From NCBI GenBank assembly GCA_025062105.1, contig JANXAQ010000121.1, positions 1 to 64,000 of the forward strand: a stretch of 64,000 nt of DNA. Reading direction: 5' to 3'. Below, piece by piece: positions 27,030-36,545 of this stretch. Source of the DNA: Thermoguttaceae bacterium (GTDB lineage Bacteria > Planctomycetota > Planctomycetia > Pirellulales > Thermoguttaceae). Both the position numbers and the translations under genes were made by a program. The notes under the pieces were generated by a model, which made no database searches, was not told the DNA's origin, and saw only the letters and a list, made by a program, of their open reading frames with translations. Every line of letters begins with the position of its first letter. Position 1 is the stretch's first letter.

Positions 27030-29231
27030 TTACTTAATGAGGCGAGCTTCGACGTCGGCAATCAGACGGTTGGCGAACTGTTCGGTCAAGAACCACTCTT
27101 GGAAAAGCCCTTCAATTTGGCGTAAATACCAGTCCACAGCTCCTCGAGTGGTCGTGCGGGGTAGATCTTTGGGTCGATCTTCATCTCGGATGGGTGGGCG
27201 GACCCGGGTGGCTGGCGGCTGATAATCAGGATTAAAGACCAAAGCGGGTAAGGTGTCGGCCGGCAGCAGATGCCGCCACAAAAATGCTTGCATCCGATCC
27301 TCTGCCGGCACTGCCTGCCGAACTATCTCCTGCTCGCCCACTTTGGCTACGCCTAAGACGGTTAGATCGACCGGCTGATCCATCTCGACTAAGGTGGTTT
27401 TGATCCCCAGATTAACCATTTCTTGTTTGGGGCCTAAGGTGGCGCCGCCGGATTCAAAGCCGGGGGGGAGGTTCTTGAATCGCAAGCTGATCGGCCCGTC
27501 GAAGCCGTCTTTGCGGATGGCAAACACAGTAAGGCTCCCCCAACTGTTGCTTCGGATGTTTAGTCGGGAGGGGATCACCCGCAGAGCGAAATCCGGCTGC
27601 GGCGGACTGATCCGGAGCCGATAGGCGTATGGTTTGCCGCCCTGTTTGGTCGTTTCACCCAGATGGACCACATATTTTCCATCGGCCGGCAATTTCACCA
27701 TCAGGTAGGAATCGGCATGGTGGGTGTTCAGACCGGAAGCGGCGTCGAAATGATCGTCGTTTAAGGCCAAGATTTTGCCGTCCGGCCCAGTTACCTTCAG
27801 GAAGCTATCCACTGGCGAAGCCAATCGCCGGGCATAGACCTCCGCCACAATCGTCTGACCGGCCTTCCCTTCCAGTTCAAACAGGTCCCAATCGCCCGGT
27901 CGGTCGATCCGGCCGTTGATGATGATAGGAAGCTGGAGTTTTTGTGCTTGGTTCGGCTGGTCGTTGGGTTCGGTTTCCAGGCATTCGGGCAGGTTGTCCA
28001 AAGCGAAGGGCACATAATTGGAGAGCATATTGCCTAGTTTAGCGGCAATTAGGTGTATGCCCGTTCCTGCTTCGGCTGGTGGTGGCGAGAGGGTTGCACC
28101 AGCTAGGTTCCACCCGTCCAGCTCAATCTTCACCTCCTGGCCTAGCCGGGCGCCTAACGGGAAGATACTAGTAATATAGGGAAGCTCGCCGATAGTGATT
28201 CGATAGATGAAACTTTCTCTTCCCCGGAACAGGGCATCATAGATGCAGAGCACATATTCGCCGTCCTCCGGGACCTCCCAATAGAGCACTGGATCCGGAT
28301 GGAAGCGGTAGTCGTCGCAGTAGGCTAATTCCCGTCCGTTGGCGTCGTAAAGTCGGACAACCGCCTGGAACCAGCCGGGCACCCCATCCGGCACATAAGG
28401 AATCAGTTCCCTCGCCAGGACCGAAATGACCAATCGTTGTCCTTTTTTGGCCTGGAACCGATAGCGGTTAATTTCCCCAGGGCCTACTTGGCCGTTCATC
28501 GTGCAGGGGATGCTGATGCGTACCTCTTCTTCTTCGGGCGGGCGATGGCGTTGGGCCAGATGTTCTCGGCCGAGAACAGGAAGTTGGCATGTTTTCATCG
28601 GCTTTCGAGCCACCTCCGGTACCTGGCCCACATAGAAAGGTAACGCATTTGAGACACCTCGTTTGGTAACCACCCGGATTTCTCGACGGCCAGGCGTAGC
28701 GTCCGGAGCAATGGTTACCTCAGCGAAAATAAGTTCACATTGGGAGCGAACCGCCGGGAAGGGTTCGTACTCAGCAAAGACACTTTCCAGCCGGCGGATG
28801 AGATTTTGCTTGGCCAATTCTTGCGGAGGCAACACCGCCGCATTAGCAATGGCGGCTTTCTGGGCAGCCACAAGCTCAGGCGGCCCAATCGGCGCAGGAA
28901 ACTCCCAGTAGGCCCACTTGGCCACCATGGCTTCGCTGAGGGTGGTTTCCGGCTTTTTCAGTTCATTGAGCTGCTGGCGGAGTAAATCCAGTTCCTGATT
29001 GTTCATGACCCGATAATAATCCAGCAGCCGCACTGAAACCCCTTGACCGGTTACCACCAAGCCGGTTGGATAGTTAAGTCCTTGGCCGCCCAGGCGAATC
29101 GAAAAGGTGCTACCCTGCTGACCCCCGGCTGGATACACATACCCAATATACTGGTTCTGTGCCCACACCGAGGGAATAACCACCACCAAAAGGAACAGAC
29201 TCGACAGGACCGTGGTTTTCACTGGCCGCAT
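27030..29231 (-). CDS. Secreted PPC (pre-peptidase C-terminal) domain protein
   Basis: A 733-residue protein. The N-terminus is a signal peptide (LSSLFLLVVVIPSVWAQ). The first beta-rich segment (IGYVYPAGGQQGSTFSIRLGG) is an IPT/Ig-like fold seen at the start of many planctomycete exoproteins. PPC-like domains follow: one around residues 235-345 (GEINRYRFQAKKGQRLVISV, then YDANGRELAYCDDY) and one around 415-545 (PECLETEPNDQPNQAQKL, then GDWDLFELEGKAGQTIVAEV and NDDHFDAASG). The C-terminal region ends in a charged helix. No catalytic site is seen. It is third in a minus-strand cluster after the DUF1549/DUF1553 and DUF1501 genes, a recurring planctomycete arrangement of unknown substrate. Confidence 0.88.
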   Translation of the reverse strand: MRPVKTTVLSSLFLLVVVIPSVWAQNQYIGYVYPAGGQQGSTFSIRLGGQGLNYPTGLVVTGQGVSVRLLDYYRVMNNQELDLLRQQLNELKKPETTLSEAMVAKWAYWEFPAPIGPPELVAAQKAAIANAAVLPPQELAKQNLIRRLESVFAEYEPFPAVRSQCELIFAEVTIAPDATPGRREIRVVTKRGVSNALPFYVGQVPEVARKPMKTCQLPVLGREHLAQRHRPPEEEEVRISIPCTMNGQVGPGEINRYRFQAKKGQRLVISVLARELIPYVPDGVPGWFQAVVRLYDANGRELAYCDDYRFHPDPVLYWEVPEDGEYVLCIYDALFRGRESFIYRITIGELPYITSIFPLGARLGQEVKIELDGWNLAGATLSPPPAEAGTGIHLIAAKLGNMLSNYVPFALDNLPECLETEPNDQPNQAQKLQLPIIINGRIDRPGDWDLFELEGKAGQTIVAEVYARRLASPVDSFLKVTGPDGKILALNDDHFDAASGLNTHHADSYLMVKLPADGKYVVHLGETTKQGGKPYAYRLRISPPQPDFALRVIPSRLNIRSNSWGSLTVFAIRKDGFDGPISLRFKNLPPGFESGGATLGPKQEMVNLGIKTTLVEMDQPVDLTVLGVAKVGEQEIVRQAVPAEDRMQAFLWRHLLPADTLPALVFNPDYQPPATRVRPPIRDEDRPKDLPRTTTRGAVDWYLRQIEGLFQEWFLTEQFANRLIADVEARLIK

Positions 29232-29297
29232 GGTTCGTCTCCCATGGAAAGGTTTCGGTCTTCCCGAAACATAAAAAGACGGACGCCAACTCCCGTA

Positions 29298-29454
29298 GAG
29301 GCTGTCTGGAAATCAAAATTTGGGTGTTTCCCGATAGGGGTTGGATTCAGCAGCTCTTCCAGCAAAAGACGGTAACATAGGCAGTTTCCGGATGTTAGGT
29401 AATCCACCTACTGAGCTGATTTCTCCTGGAAAAAACGCATTTCCAGACACCCTC
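29298..29454 (+). mobile_element. Element with E-type ends and unrelated interior
   Basis: GAGGCTGTCTGGAAATC at the left and ATTTCCAGACACCCTC at the right are E-like terminal inverted repeats. The 120-bp interior does not match the other E copies. It lies between the PPC and DUF1501 genes. Confidence 0.6.
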
Positions 29455-29524
29455 TTCGAGCGGTGGAGGCCGGATGCGCCACCGCCCTTAATGGACATTT
29501 TGGATTTTTCTGCTCGGAAGCGGC

Positions 29525-30940
29525 TTACAGCAGTTCTGCCAGCATTCCGGCGGATTTCATCCCTTCGTTTTCGGTATCCAACACGCGGGCTTCCAGGCCC
29601 AACGGATGGGGCAATTGGGCCGACGGGTCAATACCAGCCAGCAGGTAGAAAGTGCCCAGCAGGTCGCCTGGATACACGGGGCGTTCTTTGACGTTTTCGG
29701 CTTTTTCGTCGGTAGAACCTACGACTCGGCCGCCTTGGATGCCGCCGCCGGCCACTAGGACAGTAAATACCCTTCCATAGTGATGGCGACCTCCGTTCCA
29801 TGGCGGGGCCCAATCGACTTTCGGAGTTCGGCCAAATTCGCCCGTGCACCAAACTAAGGTCGTCTGGAGCAAGCCTCGCTCTTGCAGATCCGTCAGCAAG
29901 GTAGCCAGCCCCTGGTCCAGCCACGGGCACTGCCGTCGCATGGTGGCAAAGTGGCCCGCATGGGTATCCCAACCGCCGGGGAAACTGATCGTAATATAAG
30001 GTACACCAGCTTCCACCAACCGTCGGGCCACCAAGCATTCCTGCCCAAAGGTGTTCCGGCCGTACCGATCCCGCATCTCGCGGGATTCGTTATTCAGGTT
30101 AAAGACTTCTCGGCCTTGGCCCAACAGGAGCTGATAGGCTCGTTCCTTGGCCTCTTCGATAGCGGCCATCTCGGCGGCACCATTCATCCCATAACCGAGC
30201 ACATTGATCTGCTGGAGCAGTTCCCGACGGGCCTGTTGCCGACGGTCGTCAATGCCCCGGTTGATAATCCCTTGGACTTCAAAGCGTTCGGCATTCGGAT
30301 CGCCGCCGGTAGCAAACGGCTTATAGGCGGGTCCGAGGAACCCTTCCTCTGAAAACCGACCAGCCGGCTGAAGCATCACAATGTACGGCGGCAACAAACC
30401 CTTGTATTCCTGTCGGCGGAAGTAGGTAAAAATGGCACCGATGCTGGGGTAGGAAAGGTTTCCGCCGGGTTTATGGCCGGTTTGCATCAGGTAGGCGGCT
30501 GTTTCATGGCCGTCGTTGCCATGGGTCATGCTCCGGATCAGAGCATACTTGTCGGCCACCTTGGCCAACATTGGGAACAAAAAGCTCAGTTGGATTCCGT
30601 CCACGTTGGTGGAGATGGCGCGGTCGAACTCGCCGAGGTACTCGTAGCCGCTGCCTGGCTTGGGGTCCCAGGTGTCATTGTGCGACATGCCGCCCCAGAG
30701 GAAAATCTGGATCACCGATTTGATCTTGGGTTTGTCTTTAGCCTTTTGTTTGGCGGCTTCATCACGGGCTGCTTTTTCTCGGGCCAATTGGTCTTCGTCG
30801 GCTTTGGCTGCCGGGGCCGCAAACACCAGGGGGTTTAGCCGGCTGGCGGCCGCCAAGATCCCGGCTGCACCCCATGCGCCTCGGCGTAAGGCTTCTCGCC
30901 GGGATAAAGCTTCGGACTGGTGTGGCTGGTTGGTCCTCAT
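29525..30940 (-). CDS. DUF1501 protein with Tat signal
   Basis: A 471-residue protein of the DUF1501 family (related to the alkaline phosphatase/sulfatase superfamily), abundant in Planctomycetes. The N-terminus has a twin-arginine signal (SRREALRRG, residues 13-21, then a hydrophobic region), so it should be exported folded. Conserved pieces are QIFLWGGMSHNDTWDPKP, LIRSMTHGNDGHETA, FPGGWDTHAGHF and VWCTGEFGRTPKV. The His/Asp/Thr positions in these motifs are those expected to bind metal. The role is unproven. It pairs with the DUF1549/DUF1553 gene upstream, as is usual. Confidence 0.92.
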   Translation of the reverse strand: MRTNQPHQSEALSRREALRRGAWGAAGILAAASRLNPLVFAAPAAKADEDQLAREKAARDEAAKQKAKDKPKIKSVIQIFLWGGMSHNDTWDPKPGSGYEYLGEFDRAISTNVDGIQLSFLFPMLAKVADKYALIRSMTHGNDGHETAAYLMQTGHKPGGNLSYPSIGAIFTYFRRQEYKGLLPPYIVMLQPAGRFSEEGFLGPAYKPFATGGDPNAERFEVQGIINRGIDDRRQQARRELLQQINVLGYGMNGAAEMAAIEEAKERAYQLLLGQGREVFNLNNESREMRDRYGRNTFGQECLVARRLVEAGVPYITISFPGGWDTHAGHFATMRRQCPWLDQGLATLLTDLQERGLLQTTLVWCTGEFGRTPKVDWAPPWNGGRHHYGRVFTVLVAGGGIQGGRVVGSTDEKAENVKERPVYPGDLLGTFYLLAGIDPSAQLPHPLGLEARVLDTENEGMKSAGMLAELL

Positions 30941-31032
30941 CGTTTTGGCCTCCTTCCAATAGCAACGGTGTATGAGGAGAAAGCTCCCGTATCTTGCTAC
31001 TATAGTTTCTACTAAGTGAACAAATTGTCTCT

Positions 31033-31155
31033 CTCCTCCGAGGGAGAGGCCGGCCAGCCTTCAGACTGGCCGGGTGAGGGGGCCTGGAAGGCCGGTTGAC
31101 TGTATCCTTTCCCCCTCACCCCTATACTGTCCCGCAGCGGGGAGAGAGGAAGGGT
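31033..31155. repeat. Imperfect inverted repeat (CTCTCC...GAGGG type)
   Basis: TCTCTCCTCCGAGGGAGAGG and GGGTGAGGGGG on the left are mirrored by CCCCCTCACCCC and GGGGAGAGAGGAAGG on the right. It lies between the DUF1549/DUF1553 and DUF1501 genes and could act as a terminator or processing site. Confidence 0.45.
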
Positions 31156-31201
31156 TACTCTATTCGGCCGAGATGTTACGGATTTTCTTGCGAGGGAAGG
31201 T

Positions 31202-34200
31202 TTAATGTCGCAGGAGGAATTCCGGGTTATTTATTAGGGCCCAGGTAATGTCGTGCCAAAGGGCCGGTCCTCGGGCTATGCCTGCTTTGGCATACTCCTC
31301 GGCTGCTTGCAATTCGGCTTCGGTCGGGAACCGAGAAAGGATGGTTAGATAGAGTCGTTCGGTAATTTCCTTTGGGGTGCCGGAGGAGATCAAGGCGGCC
31401 AATTTCGGCCCGTTTTGGATCTTGTTCTGAATATGTACAGAGTTGAGCATATGGAGCCATTGTAGGGGGCCGAGTTCATTGACCCGTTCGGTTTCCATGC
31501 CGGTGGAGCGAGCAGATCGGCCAAATAGGGTGAGGAAGGCGTCCGTAACACTGCCATCGGCAATGCCGGTGGCCGACATCTCTTTAGGAATGTAGGTAAA
31601 CGGTTCTGGCACAGCGCTGGTGTACAGGTCTGAGGCGCCGGTGATTTGGTTGATCATGTCGATGAGTACTTCCGCCTCCACTCGTCGCAGCAGATAGTGA
31701 GCGAAATTGGCCGCCGCTTCCGGCCGCTTATCTCGCACAATCGACGAAAATTGGTAGGTGGTCGAGGTTAGGATCAGTCGTTTCAAATGCTTCAGGTTAT
31801 AGCCGCTCGAAACAAACTCTTTCTCCAGATAAGCCAACAATTCCGGGTTACTGGGCGGGTTATCGTCTCGAATGTCGTCTGGTTCATGGATGATGCCTCG
31901 TCCCATAATCCAGGCCCAGGTCCGGTTGACAATCGCTTTGGCAAACCAAGGATTTTCCGGTCGGATGAGCCAATCGGCAAATACCTCCCGGGGGTCTCGA
32001 TCTGGGGGAATGGTTACTTTGGTACCGTCGGGGAAGAGGGCTTCGATTGGGCCTGGCGGCTGGATTGGTTCGGGCAGGTTTTGAGGAATCTGGTTGGTGG
32101 CAGTAACGGCCGAACTGACCGCATCCACCCCCTTGGCCACGCTGTCGGCCATAGCCGCCGATTTCAATGGATCCCAAAAAACGATTTCCTCTTTCCATTC
32201 ACTGGTGGGCTTATAGCCGACCTGGGAGAAGAAGACGGCCAATTGCTCCCTTCGCTCCTTGGGCCACAGATCCACTCGGGTCCCCATTAAGGCCAAGCCA
32301 ACCGCTGCCGCAATTCCTTCTGGAGAGCGGTTTTGGATGGCTCGGTAGAAATTGACCGGACCGACCCGGAAATTACTCCCACTGGAACAGAGCAACTCTC
32401 GAGCAAACTGATCGTAGGGCTTATTTCGGGCAATCGATTCCCAGACCCATCGGTGATACGCCTGAGCGGCGTTGGGCCAAACCTTGACCGGAAACTCCGC
32501 CTTAATCCGCAAAATATCGCTCCAGCGCATCGCCCAGTAATCGAAATGGGCTTGCTGGTCTAGGAGCCGATCTACTAATGCCACCCTTTTATTCGGGTTG
32601 CTATCTTGGATGAAGGCACGAGCTTCTTCGGCCGACGGCAATTTGCCCGTAATGTCCAAGTATGCCCGTCGTACAAACACCGCATCGGAACAGAGCACCG
32701 GCTGAATCCCCATCGACTTCAACTTGGCAAAGACAATTTCATCGATGCGGTTGGCCGGCTGTGGCGGCTGAGGACTTTCCATAATCTGCGGCAGGCGCTG
32801 GGAAGCCAGCAGTTGGTACAGAGCCACTTTTGCCCGCTCGGCCTGAGCACGCTTTTCCTCAGCCGCTTTCCGGGCTTCCAGATAGGCGGCGCGGGCTTTT
32901 TCGGCTTGCTCTCGCAGAGGTTCAGCGGCCGCTTCGGCCTGCTTGGCCGCCTCTTCCTCTGCCTGATGCCGCTGTTTGGCATCTTCAATCCGTTTCTTAA
33001 GATTTTCTAGGGCCTCTTCGAAGGCTTTTTTCTGGGCTTCCAGTCGGCTGAGATTCTGAGCCGCCGTGTTGGCCTGAATGGTAGCTTGTTCCAATTTCTG
33101 GCGAACCGGAGCAAGCAGTTTCCAAGCCTCTTCACGGGCTTTGCGTTTAGCAGCGGCTTCTTCGGCAGCTCGTTGGGCCGCCTCATCCAATTGGACCAAC
33201 TCTTTAGCCGCCTCTCGGGCAGCTTGGTGGGCCGCCGTAGCTGCTGCTAACTCCTGATTGGCCTTTTGCAGGGTTTCGTCGGCCGCTTTCTTTAGGGCCT
33301 GAGCTTCGTTCAATTTTTGGGAAGCCGCATTCACTTGAGCTTCGGCTTGTTGGACGGCCTGCTGGGCTTTGGTCAAAGCGGTTTTGGCCTCCTCGGCAGC
33401 TTTCCGCTTGGCGGCTGCTTCATCGGCCGCCTGCTTTTTCTCCGGTTCTGGTTTATTAGGATCTGCAGCAATTTGTTTGGCCTTGGCTTCGGCCTCCTGA
33501 GCGGCTTTTTCTGCGGCTTCAGCGGCCGAAGTAGCCGAAGCCAGCTGGTTGCGGGCGTTGGCCAGAGCCTCATCGGCGGCTTTTTTCTGGGCCTCGGCTT
33601 CGCTCAGCTTCTGAGCGGCCGTATTGGCCTGGGCCTGAGCCTGCTGCTGGGCTTGCTGGGCTTGGCTTAGCCGAACCCCTGCCTCGGCAACAACTTTCCG
33701 CTTAGCATCGGCTTGGGCGGCTTCTTGGGCTTTTTGGTCGGCCAGTTTGGCTGCCTCCTGAGCGGCCTGCTCCGCCCCTTGCAAACCAGTAAGTTGCTGC
33801 TGGGCATTGGCCAGAGCCTGGTCGGCTTTTTGCTTCTGAGTCTGAACATCTGCTAATCGCTTGGCAGCTGCCTCCGCCTGCTTTTCCAAGTTCGGAATAG
33901 CAGCCTGCAGCCTTGCTAAATTGGCCTTGGCTTCTTGGACAGCTTTGCGCTTGGCAGCCACCTCCTCAGCAGCTTGTTTTTTCTCTGGCTCGGGCTTATT
34001 AGGATCTTCGGCAAATTGTTTGGCTTTGGCTTCCGCCTCTTGCAGAGCCTTTTCAGCCTCTTGGATGGCGGCCGGAGCAGCAGCCAGTTGGTTTCTAGCA
34101 TTCGCTAGGGCTTCGTCAGCGGCTTTCTTTTGGGCCTCCGCCTCGGCCAACTGCTGAGCAGCAGCCTTGGCTTGATTCTGGGCGTTTTCCAGTGCGGCCT

Positions 34201-34792
34201 GGGCAATAGGGAGGGCGATTTTAGCCGCCTCAGCAGCTTTGCGAAGCGCCAGGGCTTTGGCCCTAGCTAACTGAGCCTCGATTTGGTGCCGGTTGGCGGC
34301 ATCGGCGGCGGCTTTAGCCGCCCGTTGCGCTTCCTCGGCAGCCAGGGCGGCCGCTTCATAGGCCTGCTGCAAGGGTTGCGCAGCCGCACGGGCCTCTTCC
34401 AGGGCTTTATCGGCCTCCGGTTTGGCTTTCTGAGCTTCCTCTAACGCTTTCATCGCATTGGCCAAGTTCGCCTCGGCCTGCTGGAGCATCCTAGCCCCCT
34501 CTTCGCCCGCTAAATTTTTCAATTCGGTGGCCTGTTGCCGTTTGGCATTGGCCACGGACCGGGCTTCGGCATAGGCATTGTCGGCCTTTTGCATGGCTTC
34601 CCGCAGTGGGGCTAAGGCGGCTTCGGCTTCCTGAGCCGCCTTTAATGCCGCCTCATAATCGGCACGTGCTTTGGCCTCTGGAGTGGGTTGGGTTTCGGCC
34701 GGTGCTGGCTTGGGCTCCTGACCACCATAGGCAAAAAGCCAGCCCCACATCCCCACCCACCATAACCCTACCAATACCCAGTTAGTTTTCAT
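31202..34792 (-). CDS. DUF1549/DUF1553 protein with giant alanine-rich coiled coil
   Basis: A 1,196-residue protein. Start chosen at ATG 34792 (MKTNWVLVGLWW), which gives a signal peptide; the longer frame from 34876 adds 28 residues that look non-native. Residues about 25-660 are an almost unbroken Ala/Glu/Lys/Gln coiled coil with internal repeats: the unit around DPNKPEPEKKQAA occurs twice and AEAQKKAADEALANARNQL twice. After this come DUF1549 (NRIDEIVFAKLKSMG, then RRAYLDITGKLPSAEEARAF) and DUF1553 (FADWLIRPENPWFAKAIVNR, then LLAYLEKEFVSSGYNLKHLK). These two domains are usually linked to a cytochrome-like or sugar-related module in Planctomycetes; here the coiled coil replaces it. It probably spans or is anchored in the periplasm. 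Confidence 0.9.
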   Translation of the reverse strand: MKTNWVLVGLWWVGMWGWLFAYGGQEPKPAPAETQPTPEAKARADYEAALKAAQEAEAALAPLREAMQKADNAYAEARSVANAKRQQATELKNLAGEEGARMLQQAEANLANAMKALEEAQKAKPEADKALEEARAAAQPLQQAYEAAALAAEEAQRAAKAAADAANRHQIEAQLARAKALALRKAAEAAKIALPIAQAALENAQNQAKAAAQQLAEAEAQKKAADEALANARNQLAAAPAAIQEAEKALQEAEAKAKQFAEDPNKPEPEKKQAAEEVAAKRKAVQEAKANLARLQAAIPNLEKQAEAAAKRLADVQTQKQKADQALANAQQQLTGLQGAEQAAQEAAKLADQKAQEAAQADAKRKVVAEAGVRLSQAQQAQQQAQAQANTAAQKLSEAEAQKKAADEALANARNQLASATSAAEAAEKAAQEAEAKAKQIAADPNKPEPEKKQAADEAAAKRKAAEEAKTALTKAQQAVQQAEAQVNAASQKLNEAQALKKAADETLQKANQELAAATAAHQAAREAAKELVQLDEAAQRAAEEAAAKRKAREEAWKLLAPVRQKLEQATIQANTAAQNLSRLEAQKKAFEEALENLKKRIEDAKQRHQAEEEAAKQAEAAAEPLREQAEKARAAYLEARKAAEEKRAQAERAKVALYQLLASQRLPQIMESPQPPQPANRIDEIVFAKLKSMGIQPVLCSDAVFVRRAYLDITGKLPSAEEARAFIQDSNPNKRVALVDRLLDQQAHFDYWAMRWSDILRIKAEFPVKVWPNAAQAYHRWVWESIARNKPYDQFARELLCSSGSNFRVGPVNFYRAIQNRSPEGIAAAVGLALMGTRVDLWPKERREQLAVFFSQVGYKPTSEWKEEIVFWDPLKSAAMADSVAKGVDAVSSAVTATNQIPQNLPEPIQPPGPIEALFPDGTKVTIPPDRDPREVFADWLIRPENPWFAKAIVNRTWAWIMGRGIIHEPDDIRDDNPPSNPELLAYLEKEFVSSGYNLKHLKRLILTSTTYQFSSIVRDKRPEAAANFAHYLLRRVEAEVLIDMINQITGASDLYTSAVPEPFTYIPKEMSATGIADGSVTDAFLTLFGRSARSTGMETERVNELGPLQWLHMLNSVHIQNKIQNGPKLAALISSGTPKEITERLYLTILSRFPTEAELQAAEEYAKAGIARGPALWHDITWALINNPEFLLRH

Positions 34793-35788
34793 TGGTGTTG
34801 CCCTCGAAAAACAGTTTCCACAGAAACTTTCCGCTTCGGCACCCATCCAAAGCAGCCACATCTCCAAAGCAGCCACATCTGCGCAAGAGAATCTCTGCCG
34901 GGATGGGGATTATTAGGGACCTTTGAAGAACGAATTAAACTGGCCATCCCAAAGCATGGAAATATACTATCTGCAAGACCAGAGAGGTTATTTGGCAATT
35001 CAACCGTCAATAGGAGCCAATCTTGCTCCGGCATGGTTGGCCAAACCATCATCTGGCCGCTCGTGGCAAAGGGGGCTTGCCGGAGGGAACTACCTGGAAT
35101 CCAAAAGCCGAATTTTTTTCTGGACGTACATGCTGGCTGGGTCAGGTAGCCCTTCTATATCCAGCCTCGCCATACTTTCTAAGGCAGGTTTTCGCGGTCC
35201 TTCTGGGTAGGCCTTCTGGGTTGACCGCAGGAAGGATAACAGGAAAAACTCAGGAGGGAATCTTTCCCGGACATTTCCGAGTATTAACATTTCAGCCGAA
35301 TGGTGCACTCTCTCATTCCTGCTCAAGCAGCAGTCCAGTTTTTGCTGTTAGTTTTTCTGCTCTCCCGCTTGGGCGGGAACAAAGCCGGGACTGCCCCCTT
35401 CGCGGGAATGACGATAGAGGTCCTTGCTCAGCTAAACTCGGCAGCTTCTTCATTCGGCTGAAGTGTTCCTATAATTTAAATGTATTATGCCATGCATAGC
35501 AGCCGAACTCAATCCCCCAATGGAATTTTGCCATCGCTCCGTAGGCGTTCTTTTGCGAGGGAAGAACTCTTCGACGGAACATTCCCGCCGAGTGAAGGCA
35601 GCCTCTTTCCCGGAAGCAGACGCTAAGCTGTTATTTTCTGCAAGCGGGAATCCAGGCTTCTTTCCGCCCAAACGGAACTCCAGATTCTTGCTGTTGTTTT
35701 GAGGAACTGGAACCCTGCGTTCACTCCCGATGACACGGGCGGCTTCTCCGTTCGGCTCAACTGTTCCTCTTCCACTAAAGGCAGAAGC
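34793..35788. other. 1-kb gene-free region with inverted repeats
   Basis: No gene. A 172-bp inverted-repeat element lies at 35291-35462, and a diverged relative of its right end lies near 35730-35770. 34920-35270 shows nothing recognised and should hold the promoter of the DUF1549/DUF1553 gene. Confidence 0.5.
35291..35462. repeat. Inverted-repeat element with TTCAGCCGAATG ends
   Basis: TTCAGCCGAATG at 35291-35302 is the exact inverse of CATTCGGCTGAA at 35451-35462. Inside are CATTCCTGCTCAAGCAG and CCCGCTTGGGCGGGAA, which form local palindromes. Related ends occur at 11546, 17630 and 35740. It is non-coding. Confidence 0.55.
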
Positions 35789-36535
35789 CTATTGGGGAGG
35801 GGAGTGGTGGAGGGCACGAAGTTGATCTCGGATTTTGGCGGCTAATTCGTATTGTTCGGCAGCGATGGCCTCAGCCAGCCGCTGTTGTAAGAGCCATTCT
35901 TCTTGACAATTCTGCCGTACCCAGGCCCGGAGTCGTTCCATTTGTTCCAGCATCAATCGTTCTTCTGGGCCGGGCTGTTTGCCCAGCAAGGCAATGGCCG
36001 TTTGCAGTTGAGCTAAGCCCCGATCTGCTTCCTCGGCAGCCGCTTCAGGCCCTTTGTGTTCCAAGGCATACAACGTAGCCGCTTGAGCCCGATGGAACAG
36101 CACCAAGGGGCGACTTTGCTCATGAAGGGCTTGCCATTGAGCGTCGGGAGCATGTTCACTAGCAAAATCCAGCAGCGCCAAGGCATGATCGGCATCAGCA
36201 ATCGCCCGCCGAAATTCTCCTAAGGCCAACCAACATAATCGACGATGATGATACTGCAAAAATTCCCGGTCCACCTCTTGACATTGACGCTGCGAGAGCA
36301 CAAACCGGCCAGTGCTTTGGGCCGCCCGTTCCATCAGGTATTCCAAATAACTCTCATGACCATGGGGCCGACGCCCGTCGGGCCGGCCTACCAACTCCAT
36401 CTGTAACAGGCCCAGGTCAATCCGCATTTGCAGCACCTGCCGACCGTCTCTAGCCCGGACCAAACGGGCTCTGACCATGTCCGGCCGATACTTCCAACGC
36501 CGCAAAATCGCATCAATATCCCAAAAACGACTCAC
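35789..36535 (-). CDS. UvrB/UvrC-motif protein
   Basis: A 248-residue protein. The C-terminal 35 residues (QRLAEAIAAEQYELAAKIRDQL) form a UVR motif, the helical hairpin by which UvrB and UvrC interact and which also occurs in ClpC/McsA-type proteins. The N-terminal half (RFWDIDAILRRWKYRPDMVRARLV) is a domain I recognise only from planctomycete homologues; the middle is helical and TPR-like. The start is GTG 36535, with AAAGGA upstream inside the end of the neighbouring gene. The isomerase gene stop is 10 bp upstream, so they are co-transcribed. A role in DNA repair is not established; a regulatory adaptor is equally possible. Confidence 0.78.
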   Translation of the reverse strand: MSRFWDIDAILRRWKYRPDMVRARLVRARDGRQVLQMRIDLGLLQMELVGRPDGRRPHGHESYLEYLMERAAQSTGRFVLSQRQCQEVDREFLQYHHRRLCWLALGEFRRAIADADHALALLDFASEHAPDAQWQALHEQSRPLVLFHRAQAATLYALEHKGPEAAAEEADRGLAQLQTAIALLGKQPGPEERLMLEQMERLRAWVRQNCQEEWLLQQRLAEAIAAEQYELAAKIRDQLRALHHSPPQ

Positions 36536-36545
36536 ATGGGTTCCT

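Noticed and set aside
33861-34157. Hydrophobic 98-codon frame on the plus strand
   Set aside because: It is the antisense of the Ala/Lys-rich coiled coil, which always yields an Ala/Ser/Phe/Cys-rich reverse frame.
35023-35499. 158-codon plus-strand frame
   Set aside because: It covers an inverted-repeat element, has no ribosome-binding site and no recognisable motifs.
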